Shown here one piece after another: positions 35,024 to 44,033 of a stretch of DNA of 49,454 bases. The notes beneath the pieces are model-generated. The model was given only the letters and a program-made list of their open reading frames with translations, was not told the DNA's origin and searched no databases. This DNA is from Streptosporangiaceae bacterium (GTDB lineage: Bacteria; Actinomycetota; Actinomycetes; Streptosporangiales; Streptosporangiaceae): the NCBI GenBank assembly GCA_025934375.1, contig JAICYD010000044.1, positions 1 to 49,454 of the forward strand. Direction: 5' to 3'. Every line of letters begins with the position of its first letter. The stretch's first letter is position 1. The position numbers and the translations under genes were made by a program.

Positions 35024-36670
35024 TCAGCATCCGGGGGCGCCGAAGCGGCCGATGCGGGTGGCCCACTTTCCGTTGGTGGCGCCGTCGAAGTACTCCTGGG
35101 CGGTGACCGCGCAGACCTGGGCGGGGCTGGCCGGGTCGATCACCGTCGAGGAGTAGTCGCCGAACCGGTTGTCGTTGGTGATGCCGCCGTCGACCAGCTT
35201 GATGTCCTTGCCGTCGAGGGCGGGCGGTGAGTCGGTGGCGGCGATGGTGACCGCGGCGACGGCCGGGGAGACGGGGATCCCGCCGGCCACGTCGGTGTAG
35301 GCCCAGTTGAGGAAGATCGTCCGGGACCCGCCGTTGATGCCGACCGCGATCGAAGGGTTGAAGTCATCGCTGGACGCGCTATGGAAGGCGACGTTAGTGG
35401 CGACGGTGTTGCTGGCGGGGTCGATGGCCCCGTACCGGACCGCGGGGTGGTTGGAGAGGTCTGCCTGGTGAGTGAACCAGATGCGAGTGCCGTCGTAGGT
35501 GGGAGCCGACGTTATCCGGGTCGAGTTGCCCGGGGTGCGGGCATCGAGGTCGATAGGCTTCGACGTGCCCGGCTGGGCGGCGTCGCGCGTCGGCGGCACG
35601 ACGGACTGCGCGCTGGCGATGGTGGCCTGGAGGGTGAAGGTGGTGGCGCTGGTGTTTCCGCTGTTGTCCATCCGGTACAGCTCGTAGCCGACGCCGGGGG
35701 CGGTCGCGACGAAGTAGCTGTGTGCGGTGGTGATCATCGGGGTCCCGCCGCTGGAGACCGGAGTGGCGTAGTACACCGGGTGGAAGACCTGGAAGTCGGT
35801 CGTGCAGGTCTCGCTGTAAGCGCAGGGCTTTGGGTAGGAGAAGACCACGTCTGAGATGAAGTTGCTGCCGATGAAGTTCTCCCCGGCGAACAGGAAGGCG
35901 TCGCGGTCTTGCCCGATGGACGGCTGGTCAATGAAGGAGCCTTCCGCGATGCGCGTGACCGAGGTCTCCCCGAGGACCGAGTACTCGGTCCACAGGCCGC
36001 ACGCGTCGCCGACCGCGCTGTGCGCCATGCGCAGCAGCGTGACATCGGGCAGGTGGGGGCCAGTGGGCGGTGGTGATTTTACGGCGATGATCACCGTGAA
36101 CCTGCCGCTGACGTTGTCGTAGATCACCCGCGGGTCGAACAGCGACTCCCCCGGCTGCTGGCCGAAGAAGGCGTTCAGGTCGGCGGGGCATCCGGCCGGC
36201 GCCCCGCCCCGGGTGTAGACCTGCAGGCGATTGTTGACGGCCTCGACGATCTGGGTGGGGCTGGCCGCGGCGTTCGGGTCCGGGGGCCGGTTACCGTCGG
36301 AGGCCAGGCCGGGGAAGTTCAGGTTCAGCGCCGGCGTGAACGCCGCCGCGACGCTGACCCCTGCGGCCGACGACGCCGACGACGCGAGCGCGGACCGCGG
36401 CTGGATCGTCGTGGCCGCAGCCGTGGACGGGCGGCCGACGGCGGCCGTGCCCCCGGCGGCGGCCAGGTCCCGCAGGCTGACCGTCGTCTTCTTCGACGTG
36501 TGCCACACGCCGACGGCGCGCTGGGCGATATTGCCCGCATTCGCCGCCGGATGAGCGCGCAGCGCGGCCCCGCCAGGGGTGGTAACCGCCGACAGCGGAC
36601 CGGCCGCCAGCACGCAGGCCACCAGCCCGGCCCCGGCCACCAGCCGCGCGGGCACACGAATGAAATCCAC
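35024..36670 (-). CDS. Secreted protein A', paralogue of A
   Basis: 548 residues, starting at GTG 36670 after AGGAG. Signal peptide about 8-30. An extra segment of about 85 residues (31-115), rich in Ala/Thr/Ser and containing RAVGVWHTSKKTTVSLRDLA, precedes the region shared with A. The shared part starts at LNFPGLASDGNRPPDPN and ends GKWATRIGRFGAPGC. The A and A' coding 3' ends are also very similar in DNA (29392 and 35024 onward). B begins 29 nt after this gene's stop, so transcription probably runs A'-B-A-lipase. Unknown function; probable beta-propeller. Confidence 0.85.
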   Translation of the reverse strand: MDFIRVPARLVAGAGLVACVLAAGPLSAVTTPGGAALRAHPAANAGNIAQRAVGVWHTSKKTTVSLRDLAAAGGTAAVGRPSTAAATTIQPRSALASSASSAAGVSVAAAFTPALNLNFPGLASDGNRPPDPNAAASPTQIVEAVNNRLQVYTRGGAPAGCPADLNAFFGQQPGESLFDPRVIYDNVSGRFTVIIAVKSPPPTGPHLPDVTLLRMAHSAVGDACGLWTEYSVLGETSVTRIAEGSFIDQPSIGQDRDAFLFAGENFIGSNFISDVVFSYPKPCAYSETCTTDFQVFHPVYYATPVSSGGTPMITTAHSYFVATAPGVGYELYRMDNSGNTSATTFTLQATIASAQSVVPPTRDAAQPGTSKPIDLDARTPGNSTRITSAPTYDGTRIWFTHQADLSNHPAVRYGAIDPASNTVATNVAFHSASSDDFNPSIAVGINGGSRTIFLNWAYTDVAGGIPVSPAVAAVTIAATDSPPALDGKDIKLVDGGITNDNRFGDYSSTVIDPASPAQVCAVTAQEYFDGATNGKWATRIGRFGAPGC

Positions 36671-36710
36671 CAGTTACTCCTGATTCTTGCGGTGATCGGA
36701 GGCGGCGTCA

Positions 36711-36762
36711 TCGGCCGTTGGCTGCGAACGGGCTGCGGTCGAACACGCCCGCTCCAGCCCAC
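36711..36762 (-). pseudogene. Residual 3' end of another B-type gene
   Basis: On the minus strand the sequence reads GAGVFDRSPFAANGR and a TGA at 36710-36712, matching the last residues of B (GVGTDRSPFAANGLK). The DNA string CCGTTGGCTGCGAACGGGCT occurs both here (about 36714) and at the B terminus (about 30862). Only the last 15-20 codons can be recognised, about 40 nt before the A' start, the same relation as B has to A. Confidence 0.6.
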
Positions 36763-36862
36763 CCCGTCATGCCAGCGCACCGCAGTCACGCCTGCGCTCC
36801 GCATCGCAACATCCGGCGCTGAAACGGGGCTGACGCGGCGCTGGAACGGTCCAGGCTTTCGG

Positions 36863-37394
36863 CTACGCGTCGAACTCGATACCGCAGCTCACTCGTGGTT
36901 CCCGGTCGATGTTCATGACTGATGAGTCCGCGGAGTAGGGCGGCCACCCGGGGTCTGCGCTCGCGGCGAACGACGCGAAGGCGTTGTGCTCGAAGTCGGC
37001 GATCTCTTGCGGCGGGTTCGGCCCGGTGTATTCGCGGACATACGGAGCGCTGAGGTTGTTGAAGAAGAACGGGATGTCGAGGGAGTGACCCGCGAGGATG
37101 TAGGGCGCGGCCGTTGATTGCCACTGGAATTCGTAACGGTAGGTCAGTGCCGCGCCCGTCGCCACGCGTGCCTCCGCGACAGTTGCGTGGGGCGCCGGAG
37201 GAACTCGTCGGCGAATCGCCGCTGGCCCTGGCGCCGGGCCTCGGTTGAATCGGGCTGGTCCCGAAAGCCCATCCAGGCGAATTCGTTCCTGGTCGTGCCG
37301 GTCAGCACCGAGACGGTCGCGCCCCGGCCGCTGCGCACGGCGTCCAGGAACTGGCTGGCGACCAGGCCCCCGTCGATGACGGGTCCCCACGGCG
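36863..37394 (-). pseudogene. Carboxylesterase (type B) C-terminal fragment
   Basis: The minus strand reads WGPVIDGGLVASQFLDAV, VSVLTGTTRNEFAWMGF and DEFLRRP in one frame, then after a shift near 37160 TYRYEFQWQSTAAPYILAGH, SLDIPFFFNNL and DPGWPPYS. These are the P-(V)-x-D-G, G-x-x-x-x-E and G-x-x-H-x-x-D-(I/L)-P-F signatures of carboxylesterases, including the catalytic Glu and His regions. The nucleophile Ser half of the gene is absent. The upstream side is fused to a mannitol-dehydrogenase-like gene at about 37395. Nonfunctional as it stands. Confidence 0.75.
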
Positions 37395-38618
37395 CCGTCG
37401 GCGTCCCGGCCGCGCGCGAAGGCGGCCCAGCTGGCGGCGATGGCAGCCGACCATGGTGAGGTGAGCCCGCGATCTTGCCGGTCGCGGACCACCGGCAGGA
37501 GGAACTGCGCGATCCGGTCCGAGCCGTCGGTGCCCAGCCGCAGCAGGGTGTCTGGCACGTACCGGTGGAGAACCTGGCTAGTACGCTGCGCTGGTAGTCG
37601 GCCAAGTCGATGCCGGGCACGGGCGGGAGGGTCGGCTCCGCCTCGTCCGCCATGTACCGGCGGACGAGCGTCGCGATGGCCGGGTCGGCGATCGCCTCGT
37701 GGGCGAACCGGTAACCCATTAGGTAGCCGAAATAGGCGATCGCCTGGTGGCCCGCGTTGAGCAGCCGGAGCTTCATGAGCTCATAGGGCGCGACGTCGGG
37801 TACCAGGGCGACGCCAGCGTGCTCGTACGGGGGCCGGCCCAGGGTGAACCGGTCTTCGAGCACCCATGCGGTGAAGTCCTCGCAGATGACCGGCCAGGCG
37901 TCGCAGACGTGGTACGTCTCGGCCACGTGGCGCGGGTCTCGTCGGTGGTGACCGGGGTGATCCGGTCCACCATGCTGCTCGGGAAGGCGACCTCGCGGCT
38001 GATCCACTCAGCCAGGCCCGGGTCGACCAGGCCGGCGTAGGAGGTGAAGCTCTGCCGGGCCACGAGGCCGTTGCCGGGCAGGTTGTCGCAGGACACGATC
38101 GTGAAGGGCGGGATCCCGCGGTCGCGGCGAAGGCGGAGGCCCTCGACGACGACGCCGAACACGGTCGCCGGCACCGCGCCGGGCTCTAGGTCCCGCCGGA
38201 CCGCTGGGTCGTCGGCGTCGAACTCGCCCCCGTCGGCCAGGTTGTATCCGCCCTCGGTGATCGTCAGCGTCACGATCCGGGTACCGGGGTCGGCGAGCCG
38301 TTCGAAGACCGCCTCCGGGTCATCGGGCGCGTAGAGGAAGTCGACGATCGAGGCGATGGACCGGGCAGCCGCCGCTCCGTCTGGGCTGCGCTCGACGAGC
38401 GTGTACCGCATGCCCTGGCCGCGCAGCGCGTCCCGGACCCGGCCGTCGAACGGCAGCAGGCCCACGCCGCATATGGCCCAGTCGGCCGCCTCGCCCCCGT
38501 TCAGCAGCCGATCGAGGTACATGGCCTGGTGCGCGCGATGGAAGTTACCGACGCCGATGTGGACAACCCCGATTCGGAGGTCCTCGCGGCGGTATTCCGG
38601 CTGAGCGACGAGATCCAT
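37395..38618 (-). pseudogene. Mannitol dehydrogenase/fructuronate reductase family, frameshifted and truncated
   Basis: ATG 38618 begins the Rossmann part (IGVVHIGVGNFHRAHQAMYL), continues to DRITPVTTDETRA near 37935, shifts frame to YHVCDAWPVICEDF, MKLRLLNAGHQAIAYFG (catalytic Lys and conserved Asn/His) and to DYQRSVLARFS near 37565, then shifts again to PDTLLRLGTDGSDRIAQFLL and ASWAAFARGRD near 37400. It stops abruptly there, with the last 60 or so family residues replaced by esterase sequence. The intact enzyme oxidises a polyol or reduces a keto-sugar acid with NAD(H). The gene begins 3 nt after the upstream esterase remnant's stop, so they once formed an operon. Confidence 0.82.
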
Positions 38619-38621
38619 CGA

Positions 38622-39303
38622 TCAGCCCTGAACCGGGTTGACGGTCTCGCCGATCGAATCCAGCGGCGCCGCCGTGTCCGCCCTGTGCGCCTCCCAGAAA
38701 TCGAGGCGCTCGGCGATGTGGCCGGTGATGGCGGCCGACTGACGGTCCATGACCATGGTCACCCGGTCATCGGGGGTGAACGCGGGCCAGCGCCCAAGCG
38801 CGCTGCCGGTCAGGTCGCCGCTGGTGACGAACTGGGCCACCGCGCTGCTGACCTGTCGCGCGACCTCGGCCGCGGCCGGCCCCGTCCCGTCGTCACCGAG
38901 GAACTCGGTCACCCCCGGCTGGTGCAGGTTGCCGAAGAAGTAGGGCAGGTCGGCCAGGTGCGCGGCGCCCACGCCCTCACCCCGCGCGGGCCCGCCCCAG
39001 GCGAATTCGTACAGGTAGGTGCGGCCGCCGGAGGACGCGTGCGCGGCGGCCAGCCGCCGCGCTGGCTCCGTCCAGCCGTGCTCGGTCGCGATCAGGCGGG
39101 CAATAACGGCGGTGTCGTTCCCCGTGCGCTCGGCCACGGCCGGTACATGCGAACGGCCTGCGCCCTCATGCCGCCGCGTACCGGATCCCGCGGAACACCG
39201 CGATAGCATCCTCGACGCGCCCGCGGACCCGGCCACATGGGCCGGAGACGTCGATAACTCCAGGTTGCGGGCGGTCCGTCTCCACGACACCGACCATGCG
39301 CAT
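38622..39303 (-). pseudogene. Carboxylesterase type B with a large internal deletion
   Basis: The N-terminus is at 39303 (ATG after GAGGGGG): GRVRGRVEDAIAVFRGIRYA is the classical esterase opening, ending at a TGA near 39177. From about 39120 the C-terminus follows in a different frame: TYLYEFAWGGP, GAAHLADLPYFFGNL, GRWPAFTPDDR and RLDFWEAHR to 38622. About 300 residues including the GxSxG nucleophile are lost. The fragment is distinct in sequence from the one at 36863-37394, so the locus once had two esterases. Confidence 0.75.
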
Positions 39304-39318
39304 CGCCCCCTCGGCGGC

Positions 39319-39363
39319 TGTGACAGCTGGTGATCCTCAGCGGGTGTGTGACAGCTGGTGATC
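39319..39363. repeat. 17-bp direct repeat TGTGACAGCTGGTGATC
   Basis: Perfect copies at 39319-39335 and 39347-39363 (period 28) lie in the leader of the esterase/dehydrogenase operon, directly upstream of its start. The adjacent DeoR-type regulator makes an operator role plausible; a small duplication is the alternative. Confidence 0.5.
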
Positions 39364-39407
39364 AAAGAAAGCGGCATCAGTAGATCACGCACTGGTCGGC
39401 AACACTT

Positions 39408-39445
39408 AGTGGATTCCCCCCACTGATATGCCCGGTCTATGACCG
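39408..39445. promoter_or_regulatory. Two inverted repeats between the regulator and the catabolic operon
   Basis: AGTGG (39408-39412) pairs with CCACT (39420-39424), and CGGTC (39433-39437) pairs with GACCG (39441-39445). The region 39364-39469 is relatively AT-rich and should contain the operon promoter on the minus strand. Confidence 0.3.
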
Positions 39446-39469
39446 ATTCTGGCTACAATCTGTAAGCGA

Positions 39470-40309
39470 TCAGACGCGCACCAGCGAAACCCCGGCCGAG
39501 GCATATCGGCCTGCGATCGAATTACTCAGCTCATGGCCGGTGATCAGCAGCTCGAAGTCCTGGACGGCGGCGAACTTGACGAACGTGGTCCGGCCGAACT
39601 TATGGTGCGCCCCGATGAATATGCGGCGCCGCGACGCCCGCACGGCCGCGGCCTTCACGGCAGCCACAGCCGGATCAGGCGTTGTCATGCCGTGCTCCAG
39701 GGTGACGCCGTTGGCACCGATAATGGCGAGGTCAATCACCAGGCCGCTCAGCATCTGGGTCGGCCACTGGTCCACGACGCCCAGCGTGCTGCCCCGAACG
39801 CGGCCTCCGAGGATGATGACCTGGACGTTCGCGCGCGCGGCCAGGGTCGTTGCCACCGGCAGGGAGTTCGTCACGACGGTAAGCGGCCGGTCACCGGGGA
39901 TCCGCTGCGCCACCAGCTGGGTCTGGTAGCCCTCGTCGATGAAGATCGTCTGCTCATCGCCAATCCGCTGGATCACGGCGTTGGCCACGCGCACCTTCTC
40001 CTCGGGATTGATGTTGCTGCGCATCTCCAGCGCGCTCTCGAAAGCACTCGACTCCACCGGGTAGGCGATGCCATAGGCCCGCCGGATCAGCCCTCGCGAC
40101 TCCAGCAGGCGAAGGTCCCGGCGGATGGTCTCCGCTGAAACGCCGAGCAAGGCAGGCATTCCCCGGACCACGAGCTGGCCGTCTGCGCGGATACGCGCCA
40201 GGAGGTCGGAACGGCGGGTATGAGGGTCATATTCAGCCAGCGCTTGTTCCACAAAGTTGACCCTATCACGGCCACATCTGACCAGAGTATGACCGGTTTG
40301 CCGTGCCAT
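39470..40309 (-). CDS. DeoR/GlpR-family transcriptional regulator
   Basis: Up to 279 residues. An N-terminal winged helix (ADGQLVVRGMPALLGVSAET with IRRDLRLLESRGLIRRAYG) is followed by the DeoRC sugar-phosphate sensor domain: IFIDEGYQTQLVAQ, VVTNSLPVATTLA, IILGGRVRG and GANGVTLEHGMTTPDPAVAAVKAA. This group binds phosphorylated sugars and usually represses sugar or polyol catabolic operons. The downstream polyol dehydrogenase gene fits as target. GTG 40252, after AGGG, may be the real start, because the ATG at 40309 adds 19 residues outside the family. The gene itself seems intact although its presumed target operon is broken. Confidence 0.87.
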   Translation of the reverse strand: MARQTGHTLVRCGRDRVNFVEQALAEYDPHTRRSDLLARIRADGQLVVRGMPALLGVSAETIRRDLRLLESRGLIRRAYGIAYPVESSAFESALEMRSNINPEEKVRVANAVIQRIGDEQTIFIDEGYQTQLVAQRIPGDRPLTVVTNSLPVATTLAARANVQVIILGGRVRGSTLGVVDQWPTQMLSGLVIDLAIIGANGVTLEHGMTTPDPAVAAVKAAAVRASRRRIFIGAHHKFGRTTFVKFAAVQDFELLITGHELSNSIAGRYASAGVSLVRV

Positions 40310-40378
40310 CGTGCCCGGTAGGGGCCGCCGGAGATGACGCGCAGGCGACGGATGCCGAGGTAACGTGCGCCGGGTAAC

Positions 40379-40391
40379 ACCGCTTAGCGGT
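40379..40391. promoter_or_regulatory. Palindrome ACCGCT-T-AGCGGT
   Basis: A perfect 6-bp inverted repeat around one base, flanked on each side by a copy of CGCCGGGTA. It lies 34 nt before the small gene at 40425 and may be its operator. Confidence 0.3.
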
Positions 40392-40424
40392 TAGAGCACC
40401 TTACGCCGGGTAGCGCGGCGAACC

Positions 40425-40628
40425 ATGTGGCTGTTCATCACCAAGAAGTTTCGGACCTGGCTGCTGCTGACCGTCGGATTGCCGCTCACCCGCCTGGCCG
40501 TGCACCGGCTGGCCATGGCGGCCGACCGTCATGACGAGTCGGCCCGCACCGCCCGGGCACTGCGCAAGGCCGACGCGGCGATGACCGCAGTATCCCGGCG
40601 CACCTCCCGAAGAAAGGTCCGGCGCTAA
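40425..40628 (+). CDS. Small basic membrane-associated protein
   Basis: 67 residues: an amphipathic or transmembrane segment (about 11-29, TWLLLTVGLPLTRLAVH) and a highly basic C-terminus ending SRRTSRRKVRR. Similar short proteins occur in actinomycetes without known function. No good ribosome site precedes the ATG, so it is only moderately supported. Confidence 0.45.
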   Translation: MWLFITKKFRTWLLLTVGLPLTRLAVHRLAMAADRHDESARTARALRKADAAMTAVSRRTSRRKVRR

Positions 40629-40833
40629 CGATCTTCAAAAGCGGAGGTTGTGCTGGAGCGTCACCGCGCGTTGCTGGAGGGGCAAGCCGGGATCCGGCTG
40701 CGCCACGGGCCTCGTGCTGTTGGACTCCCCCAGGTCACTTCGGCGGTGCCCTGAGTAATGCGCTGTGGTCCGGCGCCTGCGGCGGGTCGCCGTGGTCGGG
40801 ATGAATCCTGGCCGAGCGGAAAGAGTGGTTTCC

Positions 40834-41775
40834 ATGAGTGCCAGAGGCGGAGTAGCCGCGCTCGACGCGGCTGAGTTCGAAGCCCTTTACCTGCGGCTAC
40901 GCCAGGTGCCGGCCTGGGGGCCAGCGGACCGGCGGGGCGCGCTGAACCACCTAACGCCGGAGCGGGTGCTGGCCGCGGCCAGCGAGATCAGGCTGGGCCA
41001 GACGGTCTCCCTCGCCGCGCCGATCGAGACGGCCCGGACGCCGGATGACCCCGCGCCCGCCATGCACGAGATGGCCGGGCCATCCGGGGCCCGGGCCGAT
41101 CCCGGCGGACTGACGTTCGCCCAGGACCGGCTGGGCATTAACGTCCACAGCAACGTCGACAGCCACATTGACGCCCTCTGCCACGCCATGTACCACAAGA
41201 CGCTCTACAACGGGGTGCCGGCGGACGCGGTGACCCCGCGCGGCGCGCAGGAGCTGTCCATCGAGGTCGCGCGCGACGGCATCGCTGGCCGCGGGGTCCT
41301 GCTCGACATACCGCGGCTACGCGGGGTCCCCTGGCTGGAGCCCGGTGATCTCGTGACCGCCGCGGAGCTGACCAGGGCGGCCGAGGTCCAGCGGGTGAGC
41401 GTCGGCCCGGGTGACCTGCTCTTCGTCCGGACCGGGCACCGTCGCCGTCGCCGGGAGCTCGGCCCGTGGGACGCCGCCAAGGCGCGTGCGGGGCTGCACC
41501 CTGCGGCGCTGGGGCTCATCGCCGAGCGGGAGGTCGCGGTGCTGGGCAGCGACAGCAACAGCGACGCCGCGCCCAGCCTGGCTGAGGGGGTCGAGCTGCC
41601 GGTCCACGTGCTCGCGATAAACGCGCTGGGCCTGCACCTGCTGGACTACCTGCAGTTCGAGGAGCTCGCGCCGCTGTGCGAGGCGACCGGGCGCTGGTCC
41701 TTTTTCTGCGTCATCGCCCCGCTGCGGCTTCCGCACGGAACCGGCTCTCCCGTCAATCCAATCGCGGTCGTCTAG
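40834..41775 (+). CDS. Cyclase-family (kynurenine-formamidase-like) metal hydrolase
   Basis: 313 residues. The metal-binding motif of the family appears as HSNVDSHIDALCHAMYH (about 129-145), a variant of HxGTHxDxPxH. The conserved FVRTGH strand is present. It resembles the larger actinobacterial cyclase-family members that hydrolyse amide or lactone-like bonds, using Mn or Zn. GGAAAGAG precedes ATG 40834; an in-frame ATG at 40765 has no such site. It stands alone, with the methyltransferase gene convergent to it. Substrate unknown. Confidence 0.85.
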   Translation: MSARGGVAALDAAEFEALYLRLRQVPAWGPADRRGALNHLTPERVLAAASEIRLGQTVSLAAPIETARTPDDPAPAMHEMAGPSGARADPGGLTFAQDRLGINVHSNVDSHIDALCHAMYHKTLYNGVPADAVTPRGAQELSIEVARDGIAGRGVLLDIPRLRGVPWLEPGDLVTAAELTRAAEVQRVSVGPGDLLFVRTGHRRRRRELGPWDAAKARAGLHPAALGLIAEREVAVLGSDSNSDAAPSLAEGVELPVHVLAINALGLHLLDYLQFEELAPLCEATGRWSFFCVIAPLRLPHGTGSPVNPIAVV

Positions 41776-41812
41776 GCAGGCCCTTCGCCGGAGCGCCAGC
41801 GCTATCTGGGCC

Positions 41813-42649
41813 TCAGCGCTTGCGGGCCATCGCGCACCACATAGACGACTTGCCCGCAGCGTCTGCACCGGCATCCGGCCGCCATTCCTCGACGGGTACC
41901 AGCCCGGGCTCCACCAGGTCGGCGCCGTCGAAGAAGCGCTCCACCTGGTCACGGGGGCGGAAGGTGAAATCCTGCTGGATCATGCGTTCGGTGATCCCGT
42001 CGAGGCCTTCCTTCGTCTCCGCAGGCATGAGGTCCGATGCCATGTGGGTGAGGGCGAGGTAGCTGCCGGAGGGCACGGCGTCAAGCAGTCGTCTTACGAT
42101 GGCGTGCGGGTCGTCGGCGTCCGGTATGGCGTGCAGGATGGCGAGCAGCGTGATGGCCGTCGGCTGGGTGAAGTCCAGCAGCTGGCCGGCCTGGTCGAGG
42201 ATCTTGTCGGTGTCGCGGAGGTCGGCGTCGATGTACGCGGTAGCGCCTTCCCCGTCGCCGGTCAGTAGCGTGCGGGCGTGGGCGAGCACGACCGGGTCGT
42301 AATCCACGTAGACGACCCGCGCATCGGGCGCGATCGCCTGGGCGACCTGGTGGGTGTTGCCCGCCGTGGGGATGCCGGTGCCGATGTCGAGGAACTGCCG
42401 TATCCCCGCCTCGGCGGTGACGTAGCGGACGGCTCGGCCGAGGAACGCCCGGTTCGCCCGCGCGGTGAATGCCATGTCCGGGTAGACCTTGAGCGTCGCC
42501 TCGACGGCCGCCCTGTCCGCCGCGTAGTTGTCCTTGCCGCCGAGCAGGTAGTCGTACATCCGAGCCTGGTGCGCCCGGGTGACGTCGAACGGCAGCCGCC
42601 CGCTCTTGCCTGGGCTGTGGCCGCTCGCAGGCGCCTCGTCGCTGGTCAT
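41813..42649 (-). CDS. SAM-dependent methyltransferase, DUF574 family
   Basis: 278 residues, family-sized. The opening RAHQARMYDYLLGGKDNYAA is diagnostic, followed by the SAM-binding loop FLDIGTGIPTAGNTHQ and the acidic end of strand 2 (VVYVDYDPVVL). The family is abundant in actinomycetes with unknown substrates. It starts 17 nt after the HTH regulator stop, so it is probably co-transcribed with it. The stretch upstream, MKGMAGS, could be an N-terminal extension but lies within the ribosome-site region. Confidence 0.9.
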   Translation of the reverse strand: MTSDEAPASGHSPGKSGRLPFDVTRAHQARMYDYLLGGKDNYAADRAAVEATLKVYPDMAFTARANRAFLGRAVRYVTAEAGIRQFLDIGTGIPTAGNTHQVAQAIAPDARVVYVDYDPVVLAHARTLLTGDGEGATAYIDADLRDTDKILDQAGQLLDFTQPTAITLLAILHAIPDADDPHAIVRRLLDAVPSGSYLALTHMASDLMPAETKEGLDGITERMIQQDFTFRPRDQVERFFDGADLVEPGLVPVEEWRPDAGADAAGKSSMWCAMARKR

Positions 42650-42666
42650 GCTTCCTGCCATTCCTT

Positions 42667-43569
42667 TCATAGCTCCCGCGCCACCTGCTCGAGGAAGCGC
42701 GTCGTGGCGTCCGGGGGCAATGCCTCGCCGCTGAGCTGGTCGACGATCTCCAGGTAGTGCTCGACGTCCGGGCGCTGGTCCAGGTACACGGCGCTGGTGA
42801 GCTGCTCGATGAAGACCACGTCCGGCAGGTCCGCCTCGGCGAAGCGCAGGATGGAGAACGACCCGCCGGCGCCGGCGTGGCCCCCGCGGGCGAAAGGGAC
42901 GACCTGCAGGGTCACGTGCGGCAGGTGCGCCACCTCCGCGAGGTGGCGGAGCTGGGCGCGCATCACCGCGGCCCCGCCGAGCGGTCGGCGCAGGACCGCC
43001 TCGTCGAGCATGGCCCACACCCGAGGCGGATGTGCACTGGCCAGCACATCCTGACGCTTGCGGCGCAGGCGAACCCGGCGCTCAACCTCCTGCTCGGGGG
43101 CGGTCTGGTGGCCGAGCCTGGTGACGGCCCGCGCATAGTCTTCGGTCTGGAACAGCCCCGGCACGAACTGGATCTCGAAGCTACGGATCACGACGGCGGC
43201 GGATTCGAGGGCCAGGTACGTCTCAAACCAGTCCGGCAGGATATCGCTGTACTGCGTCCACCACTCCGCTGCCCTTGACCTCCTGGCCAAGGCCATGATC
43301 TTCGCCCGCTCCTCGGGGCTGACCACCCCGTACAGGGTAAGCAGGTCCTCCACGTCGCGGAGCTTGAACCCGACCCGCCCGGTCTCCATCCGGCTGATCT
43401 TGGAACGCGATGACCGGATCTCGTATCCGGCCTTCTCCGGTGAGATGCCGCTGCCCTCGCGCATGCGCCGAAGCTGGGCGCCGAGCAGCATGCGGACGAC
43501 AGAGGACTCAGCCTGGGTTTCCTCCGGCTCGGAATCTGGCTGCTCGTCACCCGGCAGGCCAGAGGTCAT
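42667..43569 (-). CDS. HTH (XRE) DUF5753 regulator, WhiJ-like
   Basis: 300 residues and intact. HTH domain at about 28-82 (MREGSGISPEKAGYEIRSSR then SKISRMETG) and DUF5753 from about 100 to 290, with FEIQFVPGLFQTEDYARAV and HLPHVTLQVVPFARGGHAG as family landmarks, ending RFLEQVAREL. It is the second such regulator in the window, and unlike that at 18773-19640 it is unbroken. Such proteins bind DNA with a cognate DUF397 partner and influence development or antibiotic production in streptomycetes. The DUF397 gene lies upstream on the same strand. Confidence 0.92.
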   Translation of the reverse strand: MTSGLPGDEQPDSEPEETQAESSVVRMLLGAQLRRMREGSGISPEKAGYEIRSSRSKISRMETGRVGFKLRDVEDLLTLYGVVSPEERAKIMALARRSRAAEWWTQYSDILPDWFETYLALESAAVVIRSFEIQFVPGLFQTEDYARAVTRLGHQTAPEQEVERRVRLRRKRQDVLASAHPPRVWAMLDEAVLRRPLGGAAVMRAQLRHLAEVAHLPHVTLQVVPFARGGHAGAGGSFSILRFAEADLPDVVFIEQLTSAVYLDQRPDVEHYLEIVDQLSGEALPPDATTRFLEQVAREL

Positions 43570-43739
43570 GAGTGCTCCGATATCGATGAGTCGGTGCGCG
43601 GTGTAACCGCCCTGGCAAGCACCTTAAGCATCCCATGCCGCCCGCCAATCCCTGCATTGGCAACAAGCCAGCGCTCATCTTATACCGGACGGCAGGACCA
43701 TCGCTTTGTTCACTGGTGACCGCCATTCCCGGCCAGGGC

Positions 43740-43967
43740 CTACGTCAGGTCATCGAACTGGCCGTCTTTTACCCCAGCCAGGAACGCGGCGATTTCCGCG
43801 CGGGTATACACCAGAACGTGGCCGGACGGGTGCCGGGAGTTACGCACGGCCACCTCGCCGCTGGGCAGCGCCGCCAGCTCGACGCAGTTCCCGCTGGGGT
43901 TGCTCTGGATGCTCTTCCGCCAAACCATCCGCGATTGCTCAGCGGGGACTCCGTCGCGGGCCGGCAT
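43740..43967 (-). CDS. DUF397 protein
   Basis: 75 residues. A single DUF397 core, VWRKSIQSNPSGNCVELA, then VAVRNSRHP and the end TRAEIAAFLAGVKDGQFDDL, all family-typical. GGAGG lies 10 nt before ATG 43967. It precedes the HTH-DUF5753 gene by 170 nt on the same strand; the two likely function together, possibly from separate promoters. Confidence 0.85.
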   Translation of the reverse strand: MPARDGVPAEQSRMVWRKSIQSNPSGNCVELAALPSGEVAVRNSRHPSGHVLVYTRAEIAAFLAGVKDGQFDDLT

Positions 43968-44033
43968 CGATTTCTGCCTCCTCAGGCACAGCAACAACAT
44001 AGGACATCAGGCGCAACACAGATTACCAGCCTT

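Noticed and set aside
38529..39206. 225-codon plus-strand frame
   Set aside because: It is antisense to the esterase remnant, whose motifs fit the minus strand.
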